NCBI RefSeq assembly: GCF_008039615.1
Contig: NZ_VDUZ01000007.1
Span: 62,001 to 126,000, forward strand
DNA from: Vineibacter terrae
Lineage (GTDB): Bacteria > Pseudomonadota > Alphaproteobacteria > Reyranellales > Reyranellaceae
DNA: 64,000 nucleotides
Reading direction: 5' to 3'
Every line of letters begins with the position of its first letter. Position 1 is the stretch's first letter. The position numbers and the translations under genes were made by a program. Under the pieces are notes generated by a model, which saw nothing but the letters and a program-made list of their open reading frames with translations, did not search any database and was not told the DNA's origin. Shown in pieces: positions 42,589 through 50,496 of the stretch.

Positions 42589-43306
42589 CCCGGGGCCGGC
42601 CGGCAAGGGCGTCAATTGGCGGGGGCTGCTGTTCCTCGCGGCCCTGGCCGTCGTCGGGCTGGGCATCATGCTTCACTACGGGGCGCCGAAGGACATCCTG
42701 ACCGACATGGTCAAGGCGGGTGGCGACCTGCACCGCCTGATTGCTGACTGGGGCGCGGTCGCCGCTGTCCTGTTCGTTATCGGCTATGCCGGACTGATGA
42801 TGAGCTTGTGGTTCCCGGCCTGGCCCTGCACCGTCGCGGCGAGCTTTCTCTTCGGGTATTGGCACGGGGTGATCTGTGCGCTTGCGGGCGCAACCCTGGG
42901 GGCAACCGCCGTCTTCCTCTTGGCGCGCAGTGGGCTTGGCGCGCTTGATCGGCGGGCGGCGCCCTTCGTCCAGCGACTCGAAGCGGGGTTTCGCGAGAAT
43001 GCATTCAACTACGTCGTCGCGCTGCGGTTGTTTCCGTTCGTCCCGTTCACCATCGTCAACATTGTTTCCGCCGTCGCCGGCGTACGCCTGTGCACGTTCG
43101 TGCTGGGAACCATGATCGGCATTGTTCCCGGCACCCTCATCTATGCGATGATCGGCCAGGCTCTCGAGGAACTGCTTCGGGAAACAGGAGAAATACCGGA
43201 TATCTGGTCCCGCCCGGCATTTTATCTGCCGATCGTCGGTCTCACCGTGCTCGCCGTGGCTCCGGTCGGATATCGCTATCTCGTGAGCCGATCCTGCAAG
43301 AAATAA
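42581..43306 (+). CDS. TVP38/TMEM64 (DedA-superfamily) membrane protein
   Basis: 241 residues with about six hydrophobic segments, including the family core FGYWHGVICALAGATLGATAVFLLAR and VALRLFPFVPFTIVNIVSAVAGV. TVP38/DedA proteins are inner-membrane, possibly proton-driven transporters or scramblases. GTG 42581 overlaps the previous gene by 8 bp; it has no ATG option nearby. The link with the catabolic genes is only positional. Confidence 0.88.
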   Translation: MPSPGPAGKGVNWRGLLFLAALAVVGLGIMLHYGAPKDILTDMVKAGGDLHRLIADWGAVAAVLFVIGYAGLMMSLWFPAWPCTVAASFLFGYWHGVICALAGATLGATAVFLLARSGLGALDRRAAPFVQRLEAGFRENAFNYVVALRLFPFVPFTIVNIVSAVAGVRLCTFVLGTMIGIVPGTLIYAMIGQALEELLRETGEIPDIWSRPAFYLPIVGLTVLAVAPVGYRYLVSRSCKK

Positions 43307-43324
43307 AACCAGGATGACGGCCAC

Positions 43325-44455
43325 ATGCACGCTTCGAGCCTTCCCGCCTGGATCTACACCGACCCGCATTTCTTCGAGCTCGAGCGGGCGCGGATCTTTC
43401 GCCAGGCCTGGCACATCATGGGGCATGTCAACGACGTGCCCGGCGCCGGCGACTACATTACGTTGGATATCCTGGGCGAGCGGGTCGTGACGCTGCGCGA
43501 TGCTGCCGGCGTCGTGCGCAGCTTCCACAATGTTTGCCGCCATCGTGCGTCCCGCCTGGCGCCGGATGCGCGCGGCTCATGCGGGTCGCGTCTGGTGTGT
43601 CCTTATCACGCCTGGACCTACGGGCTGGATGGCCGCCTGGTCGGCGTGCCGTCCTGGCAGGGCTTCGAGGATCTGGACAAGGCCGTCCATGGCCTGCAGC
43701 CAGTGCTGCAGGAGATCTTCCACGGCTTCATCTTCGTGCGTTTCGAGACAGGCCTGCCGAGCGTGGCCGAGATGATGGCGCCTTATGCAGCGGAGCTCGA
43801 GCCCTATGCGCTGACGGCGCTCGTGCCGCAGGGCCGCGTGACGCTGCGCCCGCGTGACGTGAACTGGAAGACCATTGCCGACAACTATGCCGACGGCCTG
43901 CATATCCCCGTCGCGCATCCCGGCCTCAGCCGCCTGTTCGGCACCAGCTACAGGATCGAAGCGCGCGATTGGGTCGACAAGATGTCGGGCGTGCTGCAGC
44001 CGGCCGCGTCGGCCCGCTGGTCGGAGCGTGCCTATCTGGCGCTTCTGTCGCAGCTCGATACCGTGCCCGCCGAGCAGCGCCAGCTTTGGGCCTACTACAA
44101 GCTGTGGCCGAACGTTGCCTTCGATGTCTATCCCGATCAGGTCGACTTCATGCAGTTCATTCCGCTGTCGCCGACCCAGACGCTGATCCGCGAGATTGCC
44201 TACGTGCACCCCGATGCCAGCCGCGAGATGAGGGCGGCGCGCTACCTCAATTGGCGCATCAACCGGCAAGTGAATGCCGAGGACACGGCGCTGATTGCGG
44301 GTGTGCAGGGCGGCATGACCTCGTCCAGCTACACGACGGGTCCGCTCTCGCCCCATGAGGTGTGCCTGCGTGCCTTCGCCGACCGCATGCGGGCGCTGAT
44401 CCCGCAGGCACGGCTGGGGCGTGCGCCGGTCGCGCCTGGGCAGTCCGCACCGTGA
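43325..44455 (+). CDS. Rieske-type aromatic ring-hydroxylating oxygenase, alpha subunit
   Basis: 376 residues. Rieske 2Fe-2S ligands are C71, H73, C92 and H95 (CRHRA...CPYHAW); the catalytic mononuclear iron site is in DNYADGLHIPVAHP. It is a single-component alpha-type oxygenase; no beta subunit or dedicated reductase is adjacent. Family members hydroxylate aromatic or choline-like substrates. It starts 18 bp after the TVP38 gene. Confidence 0.92.
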   Translation: MHASSLPAWIYTDPHFFELERARIFRQAWHIMGHVNDVPGAGDYITLDILGERVVTLRDAAGVVRSFHNVCRHRASRLAPDARGSCGSRLVCPYHAWTYGLDGRLVGVPSWQGFEDLDKAVHGLQPVLQEIFHGFIFVRFETGLPSVAEMMAPYAAELEPYALTALVPQGRVTLRPRDVNWKTIADNYADGLHIPVAHPGLSRLFGTSYRIEARDWVDKMSGVLQPAASARWSERAYLALLSQLDTVPAEQRQLWAYYKLWPNVAFDVYPDQVDFMQFIPLSPTQTLIREIAYVHPDASREMRAARYLNWRINRQVNAEDTALIAGVQGGMTSSSYTTGPLSPHEVCLRAFADRMRALIPQARLGRAPVAPGQSAP

Positions 44456-44615
44456 GCGGCGGTTCGCCCCCGGCGCCCACGGTCCAAGGCGGACCAATTG
44501 CACACGCTTGACGCCAATTCGCGTCGAACCTGTCAGGGTTTCCGCCTATAGTCGGCACCGATCAGTGCGTACCTTATGCTGCGAGCAATGGTGTTGTTGT
44601 TGGGAAACCGGCGCA

Positions 44616-45038
44616 ATGAAGATTCTCCTGGTCGACGACGAGCCTGAAATCCTGGATGAGCTGCGAGATGTCTTGAGCCGGCGCGGCCACACGGTGATGT
44701 GCGTCGATGGCGCCATGGCTGCGATCCACACGCTTGGCCGGAACGGGCCGTTCGACGTGCTGCTTACCGACATCCGCATGCCTGATGGCAGCGGCATCGA
44801 CGTGGTGCGGGCCTGCCTTGACCTGCAACCCAAGGCGGCGCGCTACGTGATGTCCGGCCATGCCGGCGATGAGGAGATCGCGCGTGCCCGCGACGAGGGA
44901 GCGCTGGATTATTTTCCCAAGCCGGTCGCCTTGCGGTCGCTTATGCAGGTCCTGGCTGGACTGGGCGGAGAGCGCGACGCGGCCCCGCTGGCACGTCCTG
45001 CCAAGCGCCCGTCGCCGAAGACATTGCGCCGCCACTGA
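44616..45038 (+). CDS. Stand-alone response regulator receiver protein
   Basis: 140 residues, single receiver domain: LLVDDEPEILDE (acidic pocket), phospho-acceptor Asp in LLTDIRMPDGSG, MSGHAGDEE (Thr/Ser position) and the Lys in YFPKPVAL. No output domain or partner histidine kinase is near, so it is an orphan CheY-like protein, possibly part of a phosphorelay. The C-terminal 25 residues are Pro/Arg-rich. It has its own promoter region of 160 bp. Confidence 0.9.
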   Translation: MKILLVDDEPEILDELRDVLSRRGHTVMCVDGAMAAIHTLGRNGPFDVLLTDIRMPDGSGIDVVRACLDLQPKAARYVMSGHAGDEEIARARDEGALDYFPKPVALRSLMQVLAGLGGERDAAPLARPAKRPSPKTLRRH

Positions 45039-45178
45039 CCTCATCCATCGAATCTGCGCGTAGCTGCTGCCCGGCGCCGCCATGCGGGCGGGATGACGGT
45101 GCATTGCGGCCTTGCAGGATCCGGAGATAACCTGCGCCTGCGGACGTAGAATCAGTTCACTGGCTGACGGAGACGCCG

Positions 45179-45769
45179 ATGGCCAACCGGTCGGATGTGG
45201 CGACGCGGCGGGCGCGAGCCTGCACGGCGTTGCTGGCGCAGGTGCACGCGATCACGGACAAGGAAGGCATCACGCCTTCGGCGCTGCACGCCATCAAGCT
45301 GAGGCTGGTGGCGCTGGCGAAGCGCGCCGAGCTGTTTTCGTTGGCCGACTTCGCCATGCCCGAGGCACAAGGGCGCACGCATCCTCTGCTGCTGGAGGAC
45401 AATGACGGCCATGGGCTCTACCTGACCATCAGCCTGCCCGGCAAGGAGGCAGCACCGCACGACCATGGGATCTGGTGCGTCAATGCCGGCATCGCCGGAT
45501 GCGAGCGCAACGTGCTCTATCGCCGTACCGACAACGGCAGCAAGCCCGGTGTCGCTTCGGTCATGCAGGTGGGGGAGGTGCTCGTGGCGCCGGGCAACGG
45601 CATGGCGATGGCCGATCACGACATCCACAGCACCGAGGTCGTTGGCGCCGAGCCGTCGGTGACGCTGGCGTTGTACGGCTACGCCCTGGCCCGGTTTCCG
45701 TCGGTGACGTGGTTCCATCCGGCATTCTCGTCCGTGCGCACGACACCGTCGCGCCGGCATGCGGCGTGA
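45179..45769 (+). CDS. Cysteine dioxygenase-like cupin protein (COG5553 type)
   Basis: 196 residues. The cupin motif PHDHGIWCVNAG (H94, H96), followed by GCERNVLYRR and a later ADHDIHSTEV, matches the double-stranded beta-helix family related to cysteine dioxygenase and 3-mercaptopropionate dioxygenase. Such enzymes use a 3-His iron site; two of the three are visible in the first motif and the third likely in ADHDIH. Thiol dioxygenase activity is plausible but not certain. It is followed 7 bp later by a ferredoxin gene. Confidence 0.75.
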   Translation: MANRSDVATRRARACTALLAQVHAITDKEGITPSALHAIKLRLVALAKRAELFSLADFAMPEAQGRTHPLLLEDNDGHGLYLTISLPGKEAAPHDHGIWCVNAGIAGCERNVLYRRTDNGSKPGVASVMQVGEVLVAPGNGMAMADHDIHSTEVVGAEPSVTLALYGYALARFPSVTWFHPAFSSVRTTPSRRHAA

Positions 45770-45776
45770 GGCGGAC

Positions 45777-46079
45777 ATGACCGGGACATCGGCGACATTC
45801 CAGGTCACCATCGCCAACCGGGGGCGGACGATTGCCTGCGCGGCGGACCAGACCATCCTGCAGGCTGCGATCGCCGCCGGCATCGCCTATCCTTTCGCCT
45901 GCGCCACGGGCAATTGTGCGACCTGCATCTCGAAGCTCGACGACGGAACGGTGTCGCTGCTGCCCCGCACCGACGCCGCGCTGCGAGAGGCGCAGGTCAG
46001 GGCCGGACTGACACTGACCTGCCGGGCGCAGCCACGCAGCGACGTGACCGTCACGTGGCTCGCCCGGGTGGCGGACTAG
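45777..46079 (+). CDS. 2Fe-2S ferredoxin
   Basis: 100 residues, plant-type ferredoxin with ligands C42, C47, C50 and C82 (CATGNCATC...TCRA). It is the right type to feed electrons to a P450, to the Rieske oxygenase or to the thiol-dioxygenase-like neighbour; it lies in the same cluster as all three. GAGGCGGAC precedes ATG 45777; the frame upstream to 45759 is not translated. There is no reductase in the window. Confidence 0.92.
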   Translation: MTGTSATFQVTIANRGRTIACAADQTILQAAIAAGIAYPFACATGNCATCISKLDDGTVSLLPRTDAALREAQVRAGLTLTCRAQPRSDVTVTWLARVAD

Positions 46080-46109
46080 GCGACACTGCAACGTTCCGTA
46101 GGGGAAACC

Positions 46110-47252
46110 ATGACCAGCGCCATCAGGCCTTTCCGTATCGCCGTCGATGACGGCGTGCTCGACGATCTGCGCGCGCGGCTGCGCAGGACGCGCTGGCCTG
46201 AAGCGGAGCTGGTCGGCGACTGGAGCCAGGGCGCGCCGCTGGCCTGGATCCAGGACGTCTGCCGGTACTGGGCCGAGGACTATGACTGGCGGCGGCGGGA
46301 GGCGCTGCTCAACCGCTTCGCGCAGTTCACCACCACCATCGACGGGCTCGACATCCACTTTGCGCACGTCCGCTCGCCGCATCCGGAGGCCATGCCGCTG
46401 ATCATCACCCATGGCTGGCCGGGCTCGATCGTCGAGTTCCACAAGGTGATCGAGCCGCTCGCCGACCCGACCGCGCATGGCGGCAGCGCAGCTGACGCCT
46501 TCCACGTGATCTGCCCGTCGCTTCCCGGCTTCGGCTTTTCGGCCAAGCCGATGGCCACCGGCTGGGGCGTCGATCGCATCGCCGCTGCCTGGGCCGTGCT
46601 GATGGACCGTCTGGGCTATGCCCGCTACGGCGCGCAGGGCGGCGATTGGGGATCTGCGGTGACCACGTCGCTGGGCGCGCAGGATCCCCGGCACTGCGCC
46701 GGCATCCACATCACGCTCGCCATGGCGTCGCGGCCCAAGGTCGAGGGCGAGCCGACGGCGGAGGAGGCGCGGGCGCTCAAGGGCATCAAGCACTATGCCG
46801 ACTGGGACTCCGGCTACTCCAAGCAGCAGTCGACCCGGCCCCAGACCCTGGGCTACGGGCTGACGGACTCGCCCGCCGGCCAGGCCGCCTGGATCCTCGA
46901 GAAGTTCTGGGCCTGGACCGACTGCGGCGGGCACCCCGAGAACATCCTCGGCCGCGACGAGCTGCTGGACAACGTCATGCTCTACTGGGTGACGGCGACA
47001 GCCGCGTCATCGGCGCGGCTGTACTGGGAGAGCTTCGGCGCCGGGCGCCGCGCCGACAATCGGGTCACCGTTCCGACAGGGGTCGCGGTGTTCCCCAAGG
47101 AGATCGTCACCCCGGTGCGGCGCTGGATGGAGGACCGCTACAGCGATATCCGGCACTGGCGCGAGATGCCCAAGGGCGGCCATTTCGCCGCCTTCGAGCA
47201 GCCGGCGCTGTTCGTCGACGATGTGCGTGCCTATTTCAGGACTCTGCGCTGA
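46110..47252 (+). CDS. Epoxide hydrolase (EHN-type, alpha/beta-hydrolase fold)
   Basis: 380 residues: N-terminal EHN domain (about 1-110, RPFRIAVDDGVLDDLRARL) and an alpha/beta-hydrolase core with the oxyanion motif HGWPGS (101-106) and nucleophile D179 in GGDWGS; the catalytic His lies in GGHFAAFEQP near the end. Members open epoxides made by P450s or oxygenases, so the neighbouring P450 and Rieske enzymes give it a likely source of substrate (inference). ATG 46110 follows GGGGAAACC. Confidence 0.92.
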   Translation: MTSAIRPFRIAVDDGVLDDLRARLRRTRWPEAELVGDWSQGAPLAWIQDVCRYWAEDYDWRRREALLNRFAQFTTTIDGLDIHFAHVRSPHPEAMPLIITHGWPGSIVEFHKVIEPLADPTAHGGSAADAFHVICPSLPGFGFSAKPMATGWGVDRIAAAWAVLMDRLGYARYGAQGGDWGSAVTTSLGAQDPRHCAGIHITLAMASRPKVEGEPTAEEARALKGIKHYADWDSGYSKQQSTRPQTLGYGLTDSPAGQAAWILEKFWAWTDCGGHPENILGRDELLDNVMLYWVTATAASSARLYWESFGAGRRADNRVTVPTGVAVFPKEIVTPVRRWMEDRYSDIRHWREMPKGGHFAAFEQPALFVDDVRAYFRTLR

Positions 47253-47262
47253 CGGTATCGCC

Positions 47263-47291
47263 TTGTCGTCGGGTGCCGGACGCGGCATACT
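47263..47291 (+). promoter_or_regulatory. Candidate promoter of a small transcript
   Basis: TTGTCG (47263-47268), 17 bp, then CATACT (47286-47291) gives a fair sigma-70 match right after the epoxide hydrolase stop. Transcription would start near 47298, just ahead of the small reading frame. Read by eye. Confidence 0.45.
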
Positions 47292-47328
47292 GCGGCTTCG
47301 TGTTCAACATCGGAAAGGAGGTGATCCA

Positions 47329-47403
47329 GTGTCTCATTGTCATCGTCGGCCAGTTTGTGCCGGGACCTGGGTCCTCGTCGCTTCCCATCGGAACGCCGAT
47401 TGA
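47329..47403 (+). CDS. 24-residue Cys/His-rich peptide with perfect Shine-Dalgarno
   Basis: A short frame begins at GTG 47329, directly after GGAAAGGAGGTGATCCA, a full-length match to the 16S rRNA anti-Shine-Dalgarno, and ends at TGA 47403. The peptide begins SHCHRRPVC and ends ASHRNAD; it has two Cys and three His in 24 residues. A promoter lies upstream and a strong hairpin terminator 45 bp downstream, so the unit is a stand-alone transcript of about 190 nt. It may be a leader peptide, a small metal-binding peptide or a dual-function sRNA. The gap 47253-47594 holds only this unit. Confidence 0.5.
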   Translation: MSHCHRRPVCAGTWVLVASHRNAD

Positions 47404-47447
47404 TCAAGAGATCCGGCCCTCGGCGCAAACCGGGGTCGTGACAATGG

Positions 47448-47477
47448 AAGGGCCGCTCCCGTATCGGAGCGGCCCTT
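47448..47477 (+). terminator. Strong stem-loop terminator
   Basis: AAGGGCCGCTCC (47448-47459) and its exact complement (47466-47477) with a 6-nt loop make a 12-bp GC-rich stem, one more pair (G47447-C47478) possible, followed by TTCTTGTGT. It is a good rho-independent terminator for the small transcript and protects the MFS gene from read-through. Confidence 0.75.
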
Positions 47478-47594
47478 CTTGTGTGTAGCCTGTGCCGGAT
47501 CCGGTCATGTCGGCCGGCAGCTTTTCTTGTCCGGAAGATCGCTGATCCCTTTCCCGCAGCAGCCGGCATCACCGACCCACGATAGAGGCGGCGC

Positions 47595-48845
47595 ATGCGG
47601 CTGATCGCGCGCGTGCCGGCGTTGGCGCCGTTCGGCGTGCGCAGCTTCCGCTTTCAATGGCCGGCCGACCTCGCGACGTCGTGGGCGTTCGAGATGGAGA
47701 CCCTGATCCTCGGCTGGTACATCCTGGTCGAGACCGGCTCTGTCGTCATCCTGGCGGCTTTCGGCTCGCTGCAGTTCCTCGGCACCCTGGTGGCGCCGCT
47801 GTTCGGTGTTGCAGGCGATCGCATCGGCTATCGCAATCTGCTGTGCCTGATGCGCGCTACGTACGCCACGCTGGCAGCCATCCTGATGATCCTCTTCCTC
47901 ACCGGCACGGCAAGTCCCGCGGCGGTCTTCGCCGTCGCGGTGGCGGCCGGCACCGTCCGGCCGTCGGACCTCGTGATGCGCAACGTGCTGATCGGCGACA
48001 CCATGCCGCCCGCCTTGCTGATGCGTGCCATGGGCGTCTCGCGCACCACGATGGACTCGGCCCGCGTCGCGGGCGCGCTGGCCGGCGCCGGCCTGGTCGC
48101 GTCGCTGGGCACGGGGCCGGCCTATATCGCCATCTGCGGCTTCTACGTCCTGAGCCTGCTGCTGACGCTGGGCGTCGCGGGCGGCGGCGCGCTGGCACCG
48201 GGCACGGCGCGCATGCGCGCTTCGCCGCTGCGCGACCTGCGCGACGGGCTGGCCTACATTTGGTCCACGCCGCCGCTGCGCGCCACGATGTATCTCGCGT
48301 TCCTGGTCAACCTGACGGTGTTCCCGCTGACGGGCGCGTTGCTGGCGCATGTCGCCAAGGACGTCTATCACCTCGACCAGCGCGGCCTGGGCTGGCTGGT
48401 CGCCAGCTTCGCGGCCGGCGCGCTGACCGGCTCGATCGCGCTCAGCGTGCTGGGCGCCGCCATTCGCCCGGCGCGGATCATGCTCGTCTACGGTGTGCTG
48501 TGGTATGCCGCGACCATAGCCTTCGCCCATGCCGCAGGACCCACCCTGGGCTGCGCCATCCTGCTGGTCGCCGGCCTGGTCCAGAGCCTGTGCATGGTGC
48601 CCATGGCCGTGGCGCTGCTGCGCACCGTGCCACCGGCGCTGCGCGGCTGCATCATGGGCGTGCGCATGCTGGCGGTGTACGGCTATCCTGTCGGCCTGCT
48701 GGCGGCGGGTCCGCTGATCGAGCGCTTCGGCTTCGCCGCCACGGCGACCGCCTATTGCACTGTGGGCCTCTGCTTCCTGCTGGTGATCGCCGTGCGCTGG
48801 CGCGAGCATCTCTGGCGCACCGACGCGGTGGCCAACACGCTCTGA
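47595..48845 (+). CDS. MFS transporter (enterobactin-exporter-like)
   Basis: 416 residues with 11-12 hydrophobic helices; AAPLFG-type motif A equivalent is VAPLFGVAGDRIGYRN between TM2 and TM3. The layout resembles the EntS/MFS_3 group of efflux transporters. The substrate is unknown. ATG 47595 follows GAGGCGG. It is convergent with the acyl-CoA ligase gene. Confidence 0.86.
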   Translation: MRLIARVPALAPFGVRSFRFQWPADLATSWAFEMETLILGWYILVETGSVVILAAFGSLQFLGTLVAPLFGVAGDRIGYRNLLCLMRATYATLAAILMILFLTGTASPAAVFAVAVAAGTVRPSDLVMRNVLIGDTMPPALLMRAMGVSRTTMDSARVAGALAGAGLVASLGTGPAYIAICGFYVLSLLLTLGVAGGGALAPGTARMRASPLRDLRDGLAYIWSTPPLRATMYLAFLVNLTVFPLTGALLAHVAKDVYHLDQRGLGWLVASFAAGALTGSIALSVLGAAIRPARIMLVYGVLWYAATIAFAHAAGPTLGCAILLVAGLVQSLCMVPMAVALLRTVPPALRGCIMGVRMLAVYGYPVGLLAAGPLIERFGFAATATAYCTVGLCFLLVIAVRWREHLWRTDAVANTL

Positions 48846-48861
48846 CGCGGCGCGCGGCGGT

Positions 48862-50385
48862 TCACGTCCGCGGCAGCTGGTGCTTCAGCACCTTGCCGGT
48901 GGCGTTGTGCGGCAGCTCGCCGATGAAGCGCACTTCCTTGGGAACCTTGTAGCGCGCAAGCTGGCTGCCGCAGTGCTCGATCACGGCGCCTTCGTCGAGA
49001 TTGGCGCCCGGCTTCAGCACGACATAGGCGCGCCCCACCTCGCCCCACTTCTCGTGCGGCACCCCGATCACGGCGTTCTCCAGCACGCCGTCGAGCTGGA
49101 AGATCACATTCTCGACCTCGGCCGGATAGACGTTCTCGCCGCCCGAGATGAACATGTCCTTCCAGCGGTCGACGATGTAGTAGTAGCCATCGGCGTCCTG
49201 CCGCGCGGCATCACCGGTGTGGAACCAGCCGTCGGCCGTGAACGACGTGCGGTTGGCTTCCGGCCGGTTCCAGTAGCCGGGCGTGACGGTCGGTCCCTTG
49301 ATCATCAGCTCGCCGGTCTGGCCCGGCGCCACCTCGTTGCCGTCCGGATCGCAGATCTTCAGGCGCACATAGAGCGGCGGCAGCCCGGACGAGCCGACCT
49401 TGGCCAGCGCCATGTCGGGCGACAGCAGCAGGCCCAGCGGCCCGGTCTCGGTCATGCCCCAGCCTTGCTGCAGCTTGATGCCCTTGCGGCCATAGTCCTC
49501 CAGGAGCGCCAAGGGGGCCGCGGCGCCGCCGACGCCGATGCAGACGATGTGCGACAGGTCGGCCTCGGCGAAGCCCGGCTCCTGCGCCAGCATCAGGAAA
49601 TTGGTCGGCACGCCCAGCAGATGGGTCAGGTGGAGCTGCTTGTCGACCAGCAGCCGCAGGAACTGGCTGGCATCGAAGCTGCGCATCACGACGTTGCAGC
49701 CGCCGGTATGGAAGGTCGGATTGGCGTAGACGTTGAGGCCGCCGGTGTGGAAGGTCGGCAGGAACACCAGGTTCTTGCTCTGCGCCGTCAGCCCTATCGT
49801 CATGGCGCACTGGATGGCGTTGAAGACGCACATCCGGTAGGTGATCTGCGCTCCCTTGGGCCGTCCCGTCGTGCCCGAGGTGTACATGATGGTCCAGATG
49901 TCATCGAGGTCCATCACCGGCGGCGTCAGGGTGCCCGTCGCTGCCGCGAGGCCTGCCTCGTAGGCGCTGGGCTGGCCATTGGCGAGGTTGGCGACATGCC
50001 GCACGCCGGCCAGCCGCGCCACCTGCGCGGCGGCATCGGCGAACTCATCACCGTGGATCAGGGCCACGGGCGTCGCGTCCTTGCAGATGAACTCCAGCTC
50101 GGGCACGGCCAGGCGCCAGTTCAGCGGCAGGAATGTGGCCCCCAGCCGGCGGCAGGCAAACTGCAGCTCGAAGACGTCGGTGTCGTTCATGCTGAGCACG
50201 GCGACACGGTCGCCCCGCCGGACGCCGAACGCCTCTGCCAGCCACAGCGCGGCGCGGGTGATGCGGTCGTCGAACGCAGCGTAGGTGAAGCGCCGTCCGG
50301 ATGCCAGGTCGTGCGCAGCCTCGGCGGCGGGCGAGAAGCGCGCGTGATGGGCAATCCAGTCTTCCGCGACAATCCCTGACGTCAT
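48862..50385 (-). CDS. Acyl-CoA synthetase (AMP-binding family)
   Basis: 507 residues of the ANL superfamily. P-loop IMYTSGTTGRPKG, A5-type QGWGMTETGPLGLL, A8 GWFHTGDAARQDADGYYYIVDRWKDMFISGGENVYPAEVE abbreviated here by its core DRWKDM, and the C-terminal catalytic Lys in NATGKVLK. It activates a carboxylic acid to its CoA thioester. ATG 50385 has GAGGAAACGC upstream. It lies 111 bp downstream of two acyl-CoA dehydrogenases on the same strand, a typical beta-oxidation operon. Confidence 0.92.
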   Translation of the reverse strand: MTSGIVAEDWIAHHARFSPAAEAAHDLASGRRFTYAAFDDRITRAALWLAEAFGVRRGDRVAVLSMNDTDVFELQFACRRLGATFLPLNWRLAVPELEFICKDATPVALIHGDEFADAAAQVARLAGVRHVANLANGQPSAYEAGLAAATGTLTPPVMDLDDIWTIMYTSGTTGRPKGAQITYRMCVFNAIQCAMTIGLTAQSKNLVFLPTFHTGGLNVYANPTFHTGGCNVVMRSFDASQFLRLLVDKQLHLTHLLGVPTNFLMLAQEPGFAEADLSHIVCIGVGGAAAPLALLEDYGRKGIKLQQGWGMTETGPLGLLLSPDMALAKVGSSGLPPLYVRLKICDPDGNEVAPGQTGELMIKGPTVTPGYWNRPEANRTSFTADGWFHTGDAARQDADGYYYIVDRWKDMFISGGENVYPAEVENVIFQLDGVLENAVIGVPHEKWGEVGRAYVVLKPGANLDEGAVIEHCGSQLARYKVPKEVRFIGELPHNATGKVLKHQLPRT

Positions 50386-50496
50386 GCGTTTCCTCTTGGC
50401 ATCCTTGAACGGCAGCGACCCGCCTGCCGTTTTATCACGTCGATTTACGTATCTTGCGCAGGCATTGGCAAGAGCAGGCCGGATCGAAGGAGCACC

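Noticed and set aside
47311-47327. Possible 16S rRNA 3'-end fragment on the minus strand
   Set aside because: The match GGAAAGGAGGTGATCCA equals the complement of the rRNA 3' end, but the flanks do not continue into 16S sequence, so it is a Shine-Dalgarno site and not an rRNA piece.
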